Counted from the stretch's first letter, positions 51,864-62,093 are shown. The stretch is 64,000 nt of DNA from Microvirga sp. VF16 (GCF_016864375.1 NZ_CP069355.1:62001-126000); one strand, 5' to 3'. A program made the numbers and translations. The notes: generated by a model from the letters alone, not told the origin.

Positions 51864-52663
51864 TGTGTTGGCCGTCCTCGCCGTGCGTTTCATCGGCTCC
51901 CACTTGGTCCAGAGGTTCGGGTCTGATCAGTTTCGCTGCCGCGGACGTGGATCTGTATCGATTGTGACTGCGGTCAAGAGCGCCTACCTTCCCCATAAGG
52001 CCACCATTCCACGCGGCGTGATGCGTGAGTCCACCATCGCCTGCCTGCAGATTGCTGTCATAACCTATGCCAGCTGAGAGCATAAGTTACGGCCGCCCAC
52101 GCAGATGACGTGGCAGACGCCACCAGAAGAAGATCAATGACCGTGCGTGGCCAGCTTTTCACAATTCGGTTCAACATGACATCTCTTGACGGGCAAGCGT
52201 TCAATCGATTTTCTTCGCCTGCGACTCAGCTTGGATATCGCTTCCTGTCTCATGCGCGCTCCCGCAAGCACAGCTTGTGAGGGCGATCCCCTTCCGGCAC
52301 CGCTCCAGGCGCCTTCGAGCGAGGTCGCATTGTAAGACGGGCCGATCGATCCACCAATGACCATCCTTGGGCGGAAAACGCGTAGCAGAATCAACCTTGG
52401 TGCGCGAACACGCTCCTAACATGATCAATCCTCGTTGTTCGAGAGAAGGAGTTTCTATTTTCCTCAAAAGAGCTAGAAGATTGCTTCTCCAAGATGATCC
52501 CAGCGGAAGAAACACTCTCATACAGGACAAGGGCGTCTTGCGAGAGCAAGAATAATTTGCCTGGAATCATTCTTTGAGATGAAACGGCAAGCTTCATTGT
52601 CCATCTGACTCAAGCTCCAACGTTCTTCAAAGCAGACCAATTCTGTCACTCCGGCGAAAGTCA
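51864..52663. other. Intergenic region upstream of the MFS gene
   Basis: About 800 bases with no supported gene. Short frames on each strand have no recognisable protein pattern. The MFS promoter is expected at the left side. Confidence 0.4.
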
Positions 52664-52789
52664 TCAAACGGTCAGGTGGATTGCACCGGCGATACCGGCC
52701 ATAGCCATAGACAGGTAAAGCAAGCGATACCCGGTGGATGGTCGGCGTCGGACCCACTGATGCTCATCATCGTCATCCTCTGGGCGCAT
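52664..52789 (-). CDS. Small membrane protein (41 aa) downstream of the Crp/Fnr gene
   Basis: A 42-codon frame from ATG 52789 reads MRPEDDDDEHQWVRRRP and then LLYLSMAMAGIAGAIHLTV. It has an acidic head, an arginine-rich patch and one hydrophobic helix. It begins 9 bases after the Crp/Fnr stop with GAGAGAG upstream, so it is likely in the same mRNA. Only composition and position support it; no family was recognised. Confidence 0.5.
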   Translation of the reverse strand: MRPEDDDDEHQWVRRRPSTGYRLLYLSMAMAGIAGAIHLTV

Positions 52790-52798
52790 CGTGCTCTC

Positions 52799-53521
52799 TC
52801 AGCTCTGTGCGGGTGAGAGTTGCCGTGACCGCTGCCGCGCGATCTCATAACACCCACATGCGATCTGCTCGAGGCCGAAGCCATCGGTCACGGTGATTGC
52901 ACCGCGGTCCTGGCTGATCAAACCCGTTGACTGAAGCCCACACGTGACAAGACTAACCGTCGACCGTTGCACCCCCAGCATGCGGGACAGATGCTCGTGC
53001 GTGAAGGGCAAGGTCGCCTGATCGGCGCGATCGCGCATGGTCAGGATCCAGCGGCAGCAGCGCGCTTCGACCCCGTGGGCGATGTTGCAGGCCATCGTCT
53101 GAAGAGCCTCTGCCAGCAGGGTCTCTTCGTAGCGCAGGAAGAGATCCCGCAGGTTCGGTCGCTCCTCGAACGCACGACGCAGGACGCCAGTGTCAATGCG
53201 GGAGGCACGGCCTGCGATGTGAACAACATAGCGCCCCAGAGATTGTCGTGTCACGAGCATGCTGGCCGAGCCAACCATCGCTTCAGACCCGAGCACCGCC
53301 ATTTCGACGGTTCTGCCGTCGGGGAGAGCCGTCATGAGCGAGACAACGGCCTCAAACGGAAAGTACACGAACGGCATGCTCTCGTTGGTCTCGTAGAGCA
53401 CAGTGCCCTTCTTCAGCTCGACCCGCTGAAGGTGTGGCTCAAGATGCGCGAAGTCGTCCGGCTGCAGCGCCGATAGCAACCGGTTCGTACGGTGGGATAA
53501 GAGGCATGAGGAAAGGGACAT
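52799..53521 (-). CDS. Crp/Fnr-family transcriptional regulator
   Basis: A 240-residue protein with an N-terminal cyclic-nucleotide-binding-like beta barrel (LKKGTVLYETNESMPFVYFP, PDGRTVEMAVLGSEAMVG) and a C-terminal helix-turn-helix (FTHEHLSRMLGVQRSTVSLV). It has no N-terminal cluster of cysteines as in Fnr, and the classical cAMP-binding Arg/Ser pair is not seen. The subgroup is common in Methylobacterium/Bradyrhizobium, with ligands mostly unknown. Confidence 0.85.
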   Translation of the reverse strand: MSLSSCLLSHRTNRLLSALQPDDFAHLEPHLQRVELKKGTVLYETNESMPFVYFPFEAVVSLMTALPDGRTVEMAVLGSEAMVGSASMLVTRQSLGRYVVHIAGRASRIDTGVLRRAFEERPNLRDLFLRYEETLLAEALQTMACNIAHGVEARCCRWILTMRDRADQATLPFTHEHLSRMLGVQRSTVSLVTCGLQSTGLISQDRGAITVTDGFGLEQIACGCYEIARQRSRQLSPAQS

Positions 53522-53635
53522 GGTAGTAACCCGTGACTTATGTACGTCTTACGTTTTGAGAGACTGACAAAAGCTCAATCGTGGTGCTAACCTGGTATCG
53601 AGTGGCCAAGCCTTCCCCCTCGTCTCGACCTCTCA

Positions 53636-53875
53636 TCAGAACTTGCAATCCCTGATGGGTGTCACCGCTCTGAAAGAAAGGGGGCTCGCTGCGGCGCTGC
53701 CGAGCGAGCCCAAGTTTGGGAGGACCGCCTCAGAGTAAACCTCCGCGTCAGACGGAGGCGAGGTGGCGGGACCGAAGGCCACCTCCTTCGCTGCCGGCGC
53801 TGCCGACAGGGAGAGCAGCGCAAGGACGACGCCTGCGATAGAGAAGGTCCATAAAACATCGTCAGACATGCTCAT
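53636..53875 (-). CDS. Small exported or membrane-anchored hypothetical protein
   Basis: A 79-residue frame starts at ATG 53875 with GGAGGGG upstream. The N-terminus VLWTFSIAGVVLALLSLSA is a hydrophobic segment ending in AAPAAKE, which may be a signal peptide or anchor. The rest, EVAFGPATSPPSDAEVYSE, is Pro/Ser-rich. The family is unknown. It stands alone upstream of the Crp/Fnr gene on the same strand. Confidence 0.5.
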   Translation of the reverse strand: MSMSDDVLWTFSIAGVVLALLSLSAAPAAKEVAFGPATSPPSDAEVYSEAVLPNLGSLGSAAASPLSFRAVTPIRDCKF

Positions 53876-53986
53876 GCCTGAACCCCTCCGCAACCTTAGG
53901 ATTTGACGAGCGGCTGTTTTCTTTTTTCTCCAGATGTTCTACTGAGCGAAAGTCGACACTGACCCAGCATTCGGCTCCTACTCAAA

Positions 53987-54277
53987 TTAGGCAGCGATTA
54001 CTTCTTCAACCGCTGAAAAGGCGAGACCCAGACTGTCAGCGACAGCCTTGTAGGTCAGCTGTCCGCGGTGAATGTTGAGACCATTTCGCAGCTGGCGGTT
54101 CTCGGCCACAGCGCTGTTGCCCTTGTTCGCCAGCCCTAGACCAAACGGGAGCGTAGCGTCGTTCAGGGTGTGGCTCGACGTGAGCGGAACGGCGCCAGGC
54201 ATGTTGGCGACACAGTAATGAACAACACCGTCGACCTCAAAGGTCGAAAGCGCGGGGAAAGACCACCGAGGATTCAT
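53987..54277 (-). pseudogene. Alanine dehydrogenase, C-terminal fragment
   Basis: A 96-residue frame contains GVVHYCVANMPGAVPLTSS, ATLPFGLGLANKG and GLNIHRGQLTYKAVADSLGL. These are the end of alanine dehydrogenase, which interconverts alanine and pyruvate with NAD. The NAD-binding and catalytic parts are absent, so it is not an enzyme. Its ATG overlaps the previous small gene's stop (ATGA), apparently by chance of the deletion. It may be a trace of the ald gene of a catabolic locus. Confidence 0.75.
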
Positions 54278-54585
54278 CGATAACCGCTCGGTCCTACGGC
54301 AGCTGTGACCACAGACAGATCACCGCATGTGCCGACGTAATGATTATGGCTGACGAGACGCCTCGCAAAAATTCCGAAACCAAAGCCGTCATTCTGAGTC
54401 AGTCCCTTAGCTTTTGACGACACTTCTTTAGCTGATTGTGTTTTTCGCGGTGCGTCCTGATCTGAGATCTCAACACGACCAACAAAAGAGGTGCAGCTAC
54501 CATAGATAGCTACGTAGCCTTGGCTTCTCAGATTTTGTTCCATTTCATCGAGCGAGTTAAACCACTGGCGAAGTAAGTGGATCAT
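54274..54585 (-). CDS. Hypothetical protein (103 aa)
   Basis: The frame starts at ATG 54585 behind GGAGG and encodes IHLLRQWFNSLDEMEQNLRS and YVAIYGSCTSFVGRVEIS. No family is recognised. Its C-terminal end near 54300 may be altered by the same deletion that left the alanine dehydrogenase piece. The good ribosome site supports expression. Confidence 0.4.
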   Translation of the reverse strand: MIHLLRQWFNSLDEMEQNLRSQGYVAIYGSCTSFVGRVEISDQDAPRKTQSAKEVSSKAKGLTQNDGFGFGIFARRLVSHNHYVGTCGDLSVVTAAVGPSGYR

Positions 54586-55481
54586 TTTGGCCTCCAGCTG
54601 CTATGGGCGGCTTGCAAGATCTGTGCCAAGGGAGGGTTCGCACACTAATTTCGCAGAACTCTGCCTCCAATCAGCAACGTCACCCAAACCGAGTAGACAG
54701 CGGGCGGCCGCGAGCGTCCAATTCAGTTTACAGATTGGTGTCTTCTGGCGCCGAGATGACGGCATGCGAAGCGGTGGCCAGAGCTGGGCAAGCGGGCGTT
54801 AGGCACGGCGCGGGTTGACAGTAATGCGCCAGCGCCACTGGCCAGCGCGCTGAGCTTCATACCCCATGGAAGTCTGTCATCCTGCGATGCGCTCCATACC
54901 CCAGAGTGTATCCCGGCGTACAATGTGAACACTCTGACACGGCGGATCCGCGTTCAAATTGCGCTCTGCCGCAGTTTGGGTGCAGTTGCGCGCTGAACTA
55001 ATGCGGTTTCCAGGAGGTTGCACATGCACAGAAGCTTGCGATTCTCACCTCTGATCCCGCCTCGTCTGATCGTGGATCAAGTCCACGCCGATCCACCGCA
55101 AGTGACGATCACTTGCCGAGTTGATATGGCATCTACCTGCAAACCGGTGGAAGAATTTCTTCCACCTATGCTCAGAGATAGGTAGAGCACGCTGTAACGA
55201 AGGGATTCGGCGCTGAGGTGCCGAGCGTCGTATGGATTCTGATCTGGCTGTATTCTTGCCTCCGCTCAATCAATCCTGTCTCTTCCGTCATCCATCAGAA
55301 AGGAGAACGGAGAAGTCCGTTCGGAGATGGTTACGAAGCGCTCTGTTGCATCCATTGGCCGTGGGATTTCTGAGCTGGGCGAAGTCTCGATGGAGTTCAG
55401 ATAGGTGGATCGATCCAGCGTCTAGCCGGTGAAACGCGAGCGATTCCCCTATAAGCTCCTCGGCTGCGGCCCCTAGCAATT
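54586..55481. other. Intergenic region, no gene seen
   Basis: Nearly 0.9 kb without a supported gene. Short frames on both strands show no family resemblance. It separates the Crp/ald area from the end of the third transporter operon. Confidence 0.4.
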
Positions 55482-57116
55482 TCATGAATAGGATGCGGCC
55501 AGCGACGCCCGTTTTCTAGCTTGAATTGTGGGATCAGGCACAGGAACGGAACCAATCAAAAGCCGGGTATATTCATGCTTTGGAGCTGACAGCACTTCGC
55601 TGGTCGAGCCAAGCTCCAAAAGCTCGCCATTGCGCAGAACTCCCACGCGGTGTGATATTGCTTCAACCACGGCCAGATCATGGCTAATGAATAATGCGGC
55701 AAAGCCCAGTTCCTTTTGTAAGGCCCTGAAAAGCTCCAGCACTTTGGCCTGGATCGAGACATCGAGGGCTGAGGTCGGTTCATCGGCAACAATAAATTCG
55801 GGGTTCAACGCCAGCGCCCGCGCGAGACCGACTCTTTGCCGCTGACCGCCCGAGAGTTCACCAGGGTACCGCGCAGCCATGTGACTTGGCAGTTGTACCT
55901 GATCAAGTAACTCGAGCACCCGCGCCCTGAGAGCCGGTGCTGATGGCATGGCGCGGTGCACCCGCAGCGGCTCAGCGATACAATCAAAAACCGTCATAAA
56001 GCGGTTAAAGGATGAGGCTGGATCCTGAAATACAAATCCTGTGCGTCGGCGTATCTCCCGTAGAGTCTTGCCGTTGGTAGCACGCAGATCCGTACCGAAA
56101 AGTCGCATTGCGCCACCAGTCACCGGTGAGAGCCCAACGACGGCGCGACCAATCGTACTCTTGCCCGAGCCGCTTTCGCCAACAAGCCCCAACACTTCGC
56201 CGGCCGGAATGTCAAAGGTGACCCCCTTGACCGCGGGCGCTGGAGTAGTGCCGAAGCGGCCAGGATAGGTAATCTCCAGGCGTTCAGCTTCAAGGACGAG
56301 CCGCTCCCGGGTGACCACACCCTCCTTCGCTGTCTCCTGTCCCAGCCGAGGTACAGCGGCTAATAGCCTGCGGGTATAGTCGGCTTTCGGCGCCGCAAAG
56401 AGCACAGTGCTAGGTGCTTCCTCAACAATGCGGCCCTGGTACATTACCGCCACCCGGTCGGCCAGGTCTGCCACTACACCCAGGTTATGGGTGATAAGCA
56501 GTATTGAACTGCCCAGTTCATCCCGGCAACGCCGCAGCAGATCGAGAATGCCGGCTTGGACTGTCACATCCAGAGCTGTGGTCGGCTCATCGGCAATGAT
56601 CAGCGCCGGACGGAGCGCCAGCGCCATGGCAATCACGACCCGCTGTTTCTGGCCGCCGGAAAGTTGGTGCGGATAGGAATCTACCCTCGTCTCGGGATTC
56701 GGGATACCAACATCACGCAGCAACTCGATTGCTCGAGCGCGGCAGGCTCGTGGGTCACGCATGCCATGCGCCTTCAATCCTTCCGCAATCTGCCAGCCGA
56801 TGGTGAAAACCGGATTGAGCGCGGTCGAGGGTTCTTGAAACACCATGGCAGCGGCTCCGCCGCGCAGCCGCTTGAGATCGTTCGGCGAGGCTGTCAACAC
56901 ATCCTCTCCGGTCAAGCTGATGCGTCCGCCGACCGTTGCGCCCTCCGGAAACATCTTCAGGATTGAGCGGGCAGTGAGTGATTTGCCCGAACCGCTCTCG
57001 CCCACCAGGGCCAAGATCTCACCCGGTTGCAGTTCCAACGAAACACCGCGAACAGCCTCGATCGCGCCATGGCCGAAAGAGATATTTAAGTTCTCGATAG
57101 AAAGAGGGACAGTCAT
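55482..57116 (-). CDS. Peptide ABC transporter fused double ATP-binding protein (DppDF type, system 3)
   Basis: A 544-residue protein with two complete ATPase domains. The first has GESGSGKSL, LSGGQKQRVVIAMAL, LIIADEPTTALD and LITHNLGVV. The second, after about residue 275, has GESGSGKST, LSGGQRQRVGLARAL, FIVADEPTSALD and FISHDLAVV. Fusing DppD and DppF makes one chain serve as the whole motor. The cysteine-containing extensions seen in systems 1 and 2 are absent. It overlaps the permease stop by 4 bases. Confidence 0.88.
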   Translation of the reverse strand: MTVPLSIENLNISFGHGAIEAVRGVSLELQPGEILALVGESGSGKSLTARSILKMFPEGATVGGRISLTGEDVLTASPNDLKRLRGGAAAMVFQEPSTALNPVFTIGWQIAEGLKAHGMRDPRACRARAIELLRDVGIPNPETRVDSYPHQLSGGQKQRVVIAMALALRPALIIADEPTTALDVTVQAGILDLLRRCRDELGSSILLITHNLGVVADLADRVAVMYQGRIVEEAPSTVLFAAPKADYTRRLLAAVPRLGQETAKEGVVTRERLVLEAERLEITYPGRFGTTPAPAVKGVTFDIPAGEVLGLVGESGSGKSTIGRAVVGLSPVTGGAMRLFGTDLRATNGKTLREIRRRTGFVFQDPASSFNRFMTVFDCIAEPLRVHRAMPSAPALRARVLELLDQVQLPSHMAARYPGELSGGQRQRVGLARALALNPEFIVADEPTSALDVSIQAKVLELFRALQKELGFAALFISHDLAVVEAISHRVGVLRNGELLELGSTSEVLSAPKHEYTRLLIGSVPVPDPTIQARKRASLAASYS

Positions 57117-58051
57117 ACTGGCTCTCCATTTCTGGACCGTGGTGAGACAAGGTTAAAGAGCCTTCTGATCATGCCTACTCCCGGTTGAGCGCGCATACTT
57201 GGATCCACTAGGTCGCGCAGACCGTCACCGATAAGGGTCAGGGCGACTACAGTCATCACAATGGCCGTACTGGCGAAAAGAACCATGTAGGGCGCCTTCG
57301 CGATTGCCGCTTTGCCGTCATAAAGAATGTTGCCCCAGCTAGGGCCGGGCGGAGGAACCCCCGCGCCCAGAAAGCTCAACGCGGCCTCGATCACGATCGT
57401 CTCGGCGAAGATGAAAGTTGCCTGTACCGCCAAGACCGACAGCACATTGGGAAAGATGTGCCTCACCATGATGTGGAGATTGCTGGCTCCCATTGCGACG
57501 GCCGCTTCGACGAAGGTCTCGGAACGAAGCGCCAGTGCGCGAGCGCGCACCAAACGGGCAATTCCTGGCACGAATACAATGGAGAGCGCGATCAAAAGAT
57601 TGCTAAAGTTTGGGCCGAAAGTCGCTGTCAGCGCCACCGCAAGCAAAAGGGCTGGAATGGCCATCAATCCATCGCAAATTCGCATGAGCACATGGTCAAG
57701 ACTACGAGAAAAACTCGCCAAAATTCCTATCCCCACACCGACCGCGGCGGCCATGAGCGTCACACTGGCTGCGAGGCGAAGCGAGGTCGAGGCACCGGCC
57801 AAGATGCGCGCAGCCAAGTCGCGTCCGAAGTTGTCGGTTCCGAGAAGATGCGCGGATGAGGGGGGTTTGAGCCGGTTCAGAGGATCGACGGATAAGGGAT
57901 CTAAGCCCAGCAAAGGCGGGAGCACCGACGCGGCGAGAGCCATACTGCCGATTATGCCAAAGCCGATGAGCAGCCGAGGGTTGTGGATCGCGCGGGAAAA
58001 GGTGCTGCGGTGCTGTCCAGTAATCGTATTGATGGTGACTGTCATAGCCAT
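57113..58051 (-). CDS. Peptide ABC transporter permease (DppC type, system 3)
   Basis: A 312-residue permease with HLLGTDNFGRDLAARILAGA after the first helix, the EAA-type loop AVAMGASNLHIMVRHIFP and LSFLGAGVPPPGPSWGNILYD near the end. It begins 3 bases after the DppB-type stop; ATG 58045 is an alternative. About six membrane segments are visible. Confidence 0.87.
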   Translation of the reverse strand: MAMTVTINTITGQHRSTFSRAIHNPRLLIGFGIIGSMALAASVLPPLLGLDPLSVDPLNRLKPPSSAHLLGTDNFGRDLAARILAGASTSLRLAASVTLMAAAVGVGIGILASFSRSLDHVLMRICDGLMAIPALLLAVALTATFGPNFSNLLIALSIVFVPGIARLVRARALALRSETFVEAAVAMGASNLHIMVRHIFPNVLSVLAVQATFIFAETIVIEAALSFLGAGVPPPGPSWGNILYDGKAAIAKAPYMVLFASTAIVMTVVALTLIGDGLRDLVDPSMRAQPGVGMIRRLFNLVSPRSRNGEPV

Positions 58052-58054
58052 AAT

Positions 58055-59011
58055 TCACTTCGCTCCTGCGCCAAGTCGAACCCTGGGATCGATCAGGCCG
58101 TAGAGCAGATCTACCAACAGATTAAGACCGAGATAAATGCAGGTCAGGAACAGGACGACGCCTTGCAAAACAGGATAGTCCCGCCGCACGATGGCGTTCA
58201 CGAGCAGTGAGCCGATTCCAGGGATATTGAAGATTGACTCAGCTACCACCGCACCGGTAACCAACGAAGCGAAGCTCAACCCGATCATTGTGATGATCGG
58301 AAGGCCGGCATTGCGTAGGACATGGGCGAAGAGCAGACGGTTCTCACTGACTCCACGCGAACGGGCGGCGTCGACATATTCTGATTTCAACACGTCAAGC
58401 ACCGACGCACGTACTGTACGGGTGATCACGGCTGCGTTAATCGTGCCAAGAGCTAGTGCGGGCAGGACGAGATAGCGCAAACCACCCCATAGATCGCTGA
58501 AGGGATCGCGATAACCCGCCACCGGCAACCATTGCAGCCAGACTGAGAAAACGATCACCAGAATGAGACTGAGCACGAAGCTCGGAAACGTGAGGCCAAT
58601 CAGCGTAAATCCCGCAACACTATGGTCGAAGAGCGAGTCCCGCCTGCGCGCTGCCATTGTGCCCAAAGGTATAGAGATCAAAAGCGCATAGACGATTGCC
58701 AACACCGACAGCTGCACGGTAGGTAGAAAGTTCTGCCCGATAGCATCCGCGACCGACTTGTTGAGGAAATAGGAAGTCCCTAGATCGCCATGAGCGACTC
58801 TTGAGATCCAGCTGAGATAACGAACCCAAAACGGATCATTCAGTCCCATGCTGTCGCGCAGCTTCTGGACATCTGCCTCCAGCGCTTCTGGCCCAAGGAT
58901 AATGCGCGCCGGATCGCCGGGGGTATACCAAGCAATCGAAAATATGACGATCGACGCGACAAGCAGAACGGGCAGGAGTGCTCCGACCCTGCGCAGAAAG
59001 TAAGAAAACAT
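58055..59011 (-). CDS. Peptide ABC transporter permease (DppB type, system 3)
   Basis: A 318-residue permease with VGALLPVLLVASIVIFSI as its first helix, YTPGDPARIILGPEAL, and the loop AARSRGVSENRLLFAHVLRN. VAESIFNIPGIGSLLVNAI is the DppB signature. It lies 85 bases after the binding-protein stop and should form a heterodimer with the DppC-type protein. Confidence 0.87.
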   Translation of the reverse strand: MFSYFLRRVGALLPVLLVASIVIFSIAWYTPGDPARIILGPEALEADVQKLRDSMGLNDPFWVRYLSWISRVAHGDLGTSYFLNKSVADAIGQNFLPTVQLSVLAIVYALLISIPLGTMAARRRDSLFDHSVAGFTLIGLTFPSFVLSLILVIVFSVWLQWLPVAGYRDPFSDLWGGLRYLVLPALALGTINAAVITRTVRASVLDVLKSEYVDAARSRGVSENRLLFAHVLRNAGLPIITMIGLSFASLVTGAVVAESIFNIPGIGSLLVNAIVRRDYPVLQGVVLFLTCIYLGLNLLVDLLYGLIDPRVRLGAGAK

Positions 59012-59096
59012 GACTTCCTCCCCAGTGAGGATGCGGTGCCGCCCTCATCTCGAGGGCGGCATCTTTGCAAGAGCGCAGTAGCGCCTAGGCCATCGT

Positions 59097-60656
59097 TCAG
59101 TTGTTCAGGCGAGCTGTCCACCAGATCGGTTCGTTTTGGATCTGAATTGCCTGAACCTTCCTTGACATGCCAAAGGCATAATCGATTTCGCCGACTCTCA
59201 CGGATGGAATGTAGTTTTGGTTCCAGGCTTCAAGCTTACGATAAAGGTCTTGCGCTTCACTCATCGTGCCAGCCTTGCGGAACTTGGCGAGAATGTCTTC
59301 GAGTGCCGCATCTTGAGGCCCACCGGGGAAATCCTTATTGAGAAAGATCAGCTGCGTTGGATCAGTTTTGGGAACAGAACTCAGCGCGATCAGATCCCAG
59401 GCTTTCCCAGCACGTACCTTAACGAAAGTCGGCCAGTCGTAGCTTTCAACCTTGACGTTCAGCCCGAGGCTCTGCAACTGTTGCTGGATCACGATGGCGG
59501 CATTGTACATTTCGGCGAAGTCACGCGTGGTGATGAAGACCAATTCCCTCCCATCATAACCCGCCTCTTTAAGCAGTTCCTTGGCCTTGGTCGCATTAGC
59601 AGGATTGAATTCAGTTTCGCCCACCTCTGTCGTCCACTGCTTCTGGTCCAGCATCATTAAATGATTGTTCAATCGGAAGAATCGTGGATCTACTGCTGCT
59701 GCTGTCAGAATCGACCGGCGTTCAAGGCCGATATTGACCGCCTCGCGTGCCCGCTTGTCCTGAAAAATTCCGGATTTGCTGTGATTGAATCCTAGGTTGA
59801 GCATCGTGGCAGGGTAGGAGTCGAGCTGCAGCCTGTCATCCTGCTGGACTTCAGTTATGCTTTCAAAAGCCAGTGGGTTGACGATATCGTACTCCCCCGT
59901 CGACAGGCCCAGAGTACGAGTAGATTCGTCCGGAACGATTTCGATCCTCAGCTTGCTGAACGCCGGTGTGTGATCCCCCGCCGTGCCGCTTTGTTTGCCG
60001 CCGAAGGAGGTGTATCCGTCGTAGCGCTCCAACTCCATCATGCGATCTACCTGCCATTTGACCAAGCGAAAGGGACCGGTTCCGACGATTTTGGTGGCAG
60101 GCTTGTCCCCTGCGGCGGCAATGACCGCGGCAGGCATGATCACCGCACTTTGCGCAAATCCCAGTGCTAACGTATCCAGCACATTGAACCGTGGCGAAGG
60201 CAAATTCAGCACAACCGTGTTCCCTCCCTCGGCGCGCCAGGTCGCTCCCTGGAAAACATTCTTTCCGGGTAATGAATAGGTCCCCCAGCGTTCAAGCGAC
60301 GCAATGACATCATTGGGTGCTAACGGCTGACCATCGTGGAATTTAATGCCGGAACGCAAGGTGAAGCGATACGTCCGGCCATCTTCGCTGGCGCTCCAGC
60401 TTTGAGCTAGTCCGGGCTGGATTTTCATATCCGCATCCAGCGTCAGGAGCGTTTCGAAGATGTTACGAACAAGCGTGTTTGTTAGAGTAGAGGTGGTTAC
60501 ATGCGGGTCGAGGCTGGGTGGCTGAGAGCCGTAGGCGACTACCAGGGTGTTGTTCTCTGCTGCCGTTGTTGTACCGGCAAACGCAAAGGATACTAGCGAT
60601 AGTATTGCCGCAGGCAATGACTTGCGTATGTGCTTTAGGTGTAACATGATATTCAT
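59097..60656 (-). CDS. Periplasmic peptide-type ABC substrate-binding protein (system 3)
   Basis: A 519-residue SBP family 5 protein. The signal peptide is of the Sec type (basic start HIRKSLPAA, hydrophobic ILSLVSFAFAGTTTAAE), unlike the Tat-like signals of systems 1 and 2. Family features are RNIFETLLTLDADMKIQPGL, SGIKFHDGQPLAPNDVI, GTGPFRLVKWQVDRM and FVKVRAGKAWDLIALSS. AGAGGA lies just before ATG 60656. The ligand is unknown; the CapA-like and AstE-like genes upstream in the same direction suggest an acyl-, glutamyl- or polymer-derived peptide. Confidence 0.87.
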   Translation of the reverse strand: MNIMLHLKHIRKSLPAAILSLVSFAFAGTTTAAENNTLVVAYGSQPPSLDPHVTTSTLTNTLVRNIFETLLTLDADMKIQPGLAQSWSASEDGRTYRFTLRSGIKFHDGQPLAPNDVIASLERWGTYSLPGKNVFQGATWRAEGGNTVVLNLPSPRFNVLDTLALGFAQSAVIMPAAVIAAAGDKPATKIVGTGPFRLVKWQVDRMMELERYDGYTSFGGKQSGTAGDHTPAFSKLRIEIVPDESTRTLGLSTGEYDIVNPLAFESITEVQQDDRLQLDSYPATMLNLGFNHSKSGIFQDKRAREAVNIGLERRSILTAAAVDPRFFRLNNHLMMLDQKQWTTEVGETEFNPANATKAKELLKEAGYDGRELVFITTRDFAEMYNAAIVIQQQLQSLGLNVKVESYDWPTFVKVRAGKAWDLIALSSVPKTDPTQLIFLNKDFPGGPQDAALEDILAKFRKAGTMSEAQDLYRKLEAWNQNYIPSVRVGEIDYAFGMSRKVQAIQIQNEPIWWTARLNN

Positions 60657-60749
60657 TCCTCTCTTCGAAGGTTATTGCTTATCCGCGACAGATTAGCTGG
60701 AGTTTCCTCCCTTGATACTCAGTGATGTAAGGTACTACTCCGTTGCCTT

Positions 60750-62093
60750 CTAAAGTTGGACATACGCTAGATTACCATTGGAGACATAGCGTGTTGGGCT
60801 TTTGGCCAAATGGCAGGTCTCCCCATTCCGCACGAGCTTGGTCCCAAACGGCTGAGAGAGTGCCGAAAAATGGTCGAGAATGGCGGATGCTGTTTCACCC
60901 GAAGCCAACCGCGGCCTGCCGCGGCGATGACGAGCTTCGCCAAGACCTAGGGATACGGGGTGGATCGTCAGCGAAATGAGTTCATGATCATGAAATTCGC
61001 AGACCGGCAATACAGTCTGCCAATACCGAGGAGATGCAGGAAATCCAATGAGATCATCCTTCGTTCTCTGTTGGTAGAGCGCACCAGGCGTAAGGCTTTG
61101 ATCCACGCGGAACCAATCGTACGAATCTGCAGGCAAACGCTGCACGAGCTCGTTCTGGCCAATGAAATTTCCGAGGCCATGAAATATTGGCTTCTGCTTG
61201 TATATTTCGAGGCCTCTGAGAACGTGCGGGCCATGACCTACAATAACGTCGGCCCCTGCATCGATGGCAGCATACGCGAACTCGGTCATCAGTTCAGCGG
61301 GATCCTCTTCCCTCTCTCCTATCTCGTGAGTGTGGATGCTTACCAAGACGATATCTGACATCCGTCGGGCCTCTTCGACCCAAAGCAGGATTTCCTGCAG
61401 ATCTTGTTTATTTGCTTGTTGCAGATACTTCGGATAATCGCCTGCCCGAAAATTCATTCCGTTGAATGGAAAAACGTCGGCCGGTGCCTCATAGCCGAAG
61501 CCAAGATCAATATCTAAGCGCCGCAGTTGTTCGATGCCCAAATCCAGCGCGATTTTTTTGATTTGTTCGAGCTGTTCAGGCAACACCTGATATATATTCT
61601 CGACACGAAGTGGGTTGAGGCCTGGCCTTCCCTGCATGGCATGAGTCTGTCTGCTTGCCTGTTGCCCTCTTGCGAACGTAGAGGCGCAAGCAACCATTCC
61701 TATCGTTGCAGATGGTGTTGTGAAATAAGAAACCCGTCGTGCCTCCTCAAGATTCCGTCCACAGCCGGCGTGACAAAGTTTTCTGTCATCAAGTTGGTCG
61801 AGTGCGTATTCAAGACCGGATATACTGTAGTCCAGGCTATGGTTCGTGGCTGTTGCAAACAGATTGAAACCGGCTTCTACGAGCTCGTCGAGAATCCACG
61901 AGGGCGCTCCAAAGTGCGATCCTCCGCTGTCAAGTGCAGGATCTCCTCGATAATCGTTCGGTAAGACTTCGAGGTTGGTAAAGGCAGCATCAGCCTGCCG
62001 GATGAGATCGTATAAAGGCGTGACTTCCGGGTCTGTCTTGCTAAGCAATCGCCTCTGGATAATGCTATCGCCGGTCAGAGCTAGAGTTGTCAT
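60750..62093 (-). CDS. CapA-family (PGA_cap) metallophosphoesterase-fold protein
   Basis: A 447-residue protein of the CapA/PgsA group. Motifs are LTGDSIIQRRL (the first metal Asp), AAFTNLEVLPND with the Asn-Leu-Glu core, FATATNHSLDYSISGLEYAL (Asn-His) and IVGHGPHVLRGLEIYKQKPI with FHGLGNFI. These form the calcineurin-like metal site. Classical CapA works in poly-gamma-glutamate capsule production. This copy has no membrane anchor or signal peptide and sits with a peptide importer, so a catabolic role in the cytoplasm is more likely. AAAGGA precedes ATG 62093. Confidence 0.8.
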   Translation of the reverse strand: MTTLALTGDSIIQRRLLSKTDPEVTPLYDLIRQADAAFTNLEVLPNDYRGDPALDSGGSHFGAPSWILDELVEAGFNLFATATNHSLDYSISGLEYALDQLDDRKLCHAGCGRNLEEARRVSYFTTPSATIGMVACASTFARGQQASRQTHAMQGRPGLNPLRVENIYQVLPEQLEQIKKIALDLGIEQLRRLDIDLGFGYEAPADVFPFNGMNFRAGDYPKYLQQANKQDLQEILLWVEEARRMSDIVLVSIHTHEIGEREEDPAELMTEFAYAAIDAGADVIVGHGPHVLRGLEIYKQKPIFHGLGNFIGQNELVQRLPADSYDWFRVDQSLTPGALYQQRTKDDLIGFPASPRYWQTVLPVCEFHDHELISLTIHPVSLGLGEARHRRGRPRLASGETASAILDHFSALSQPFGTKLVRNGETCHLAKSPTRYVSNGNLAYVQL

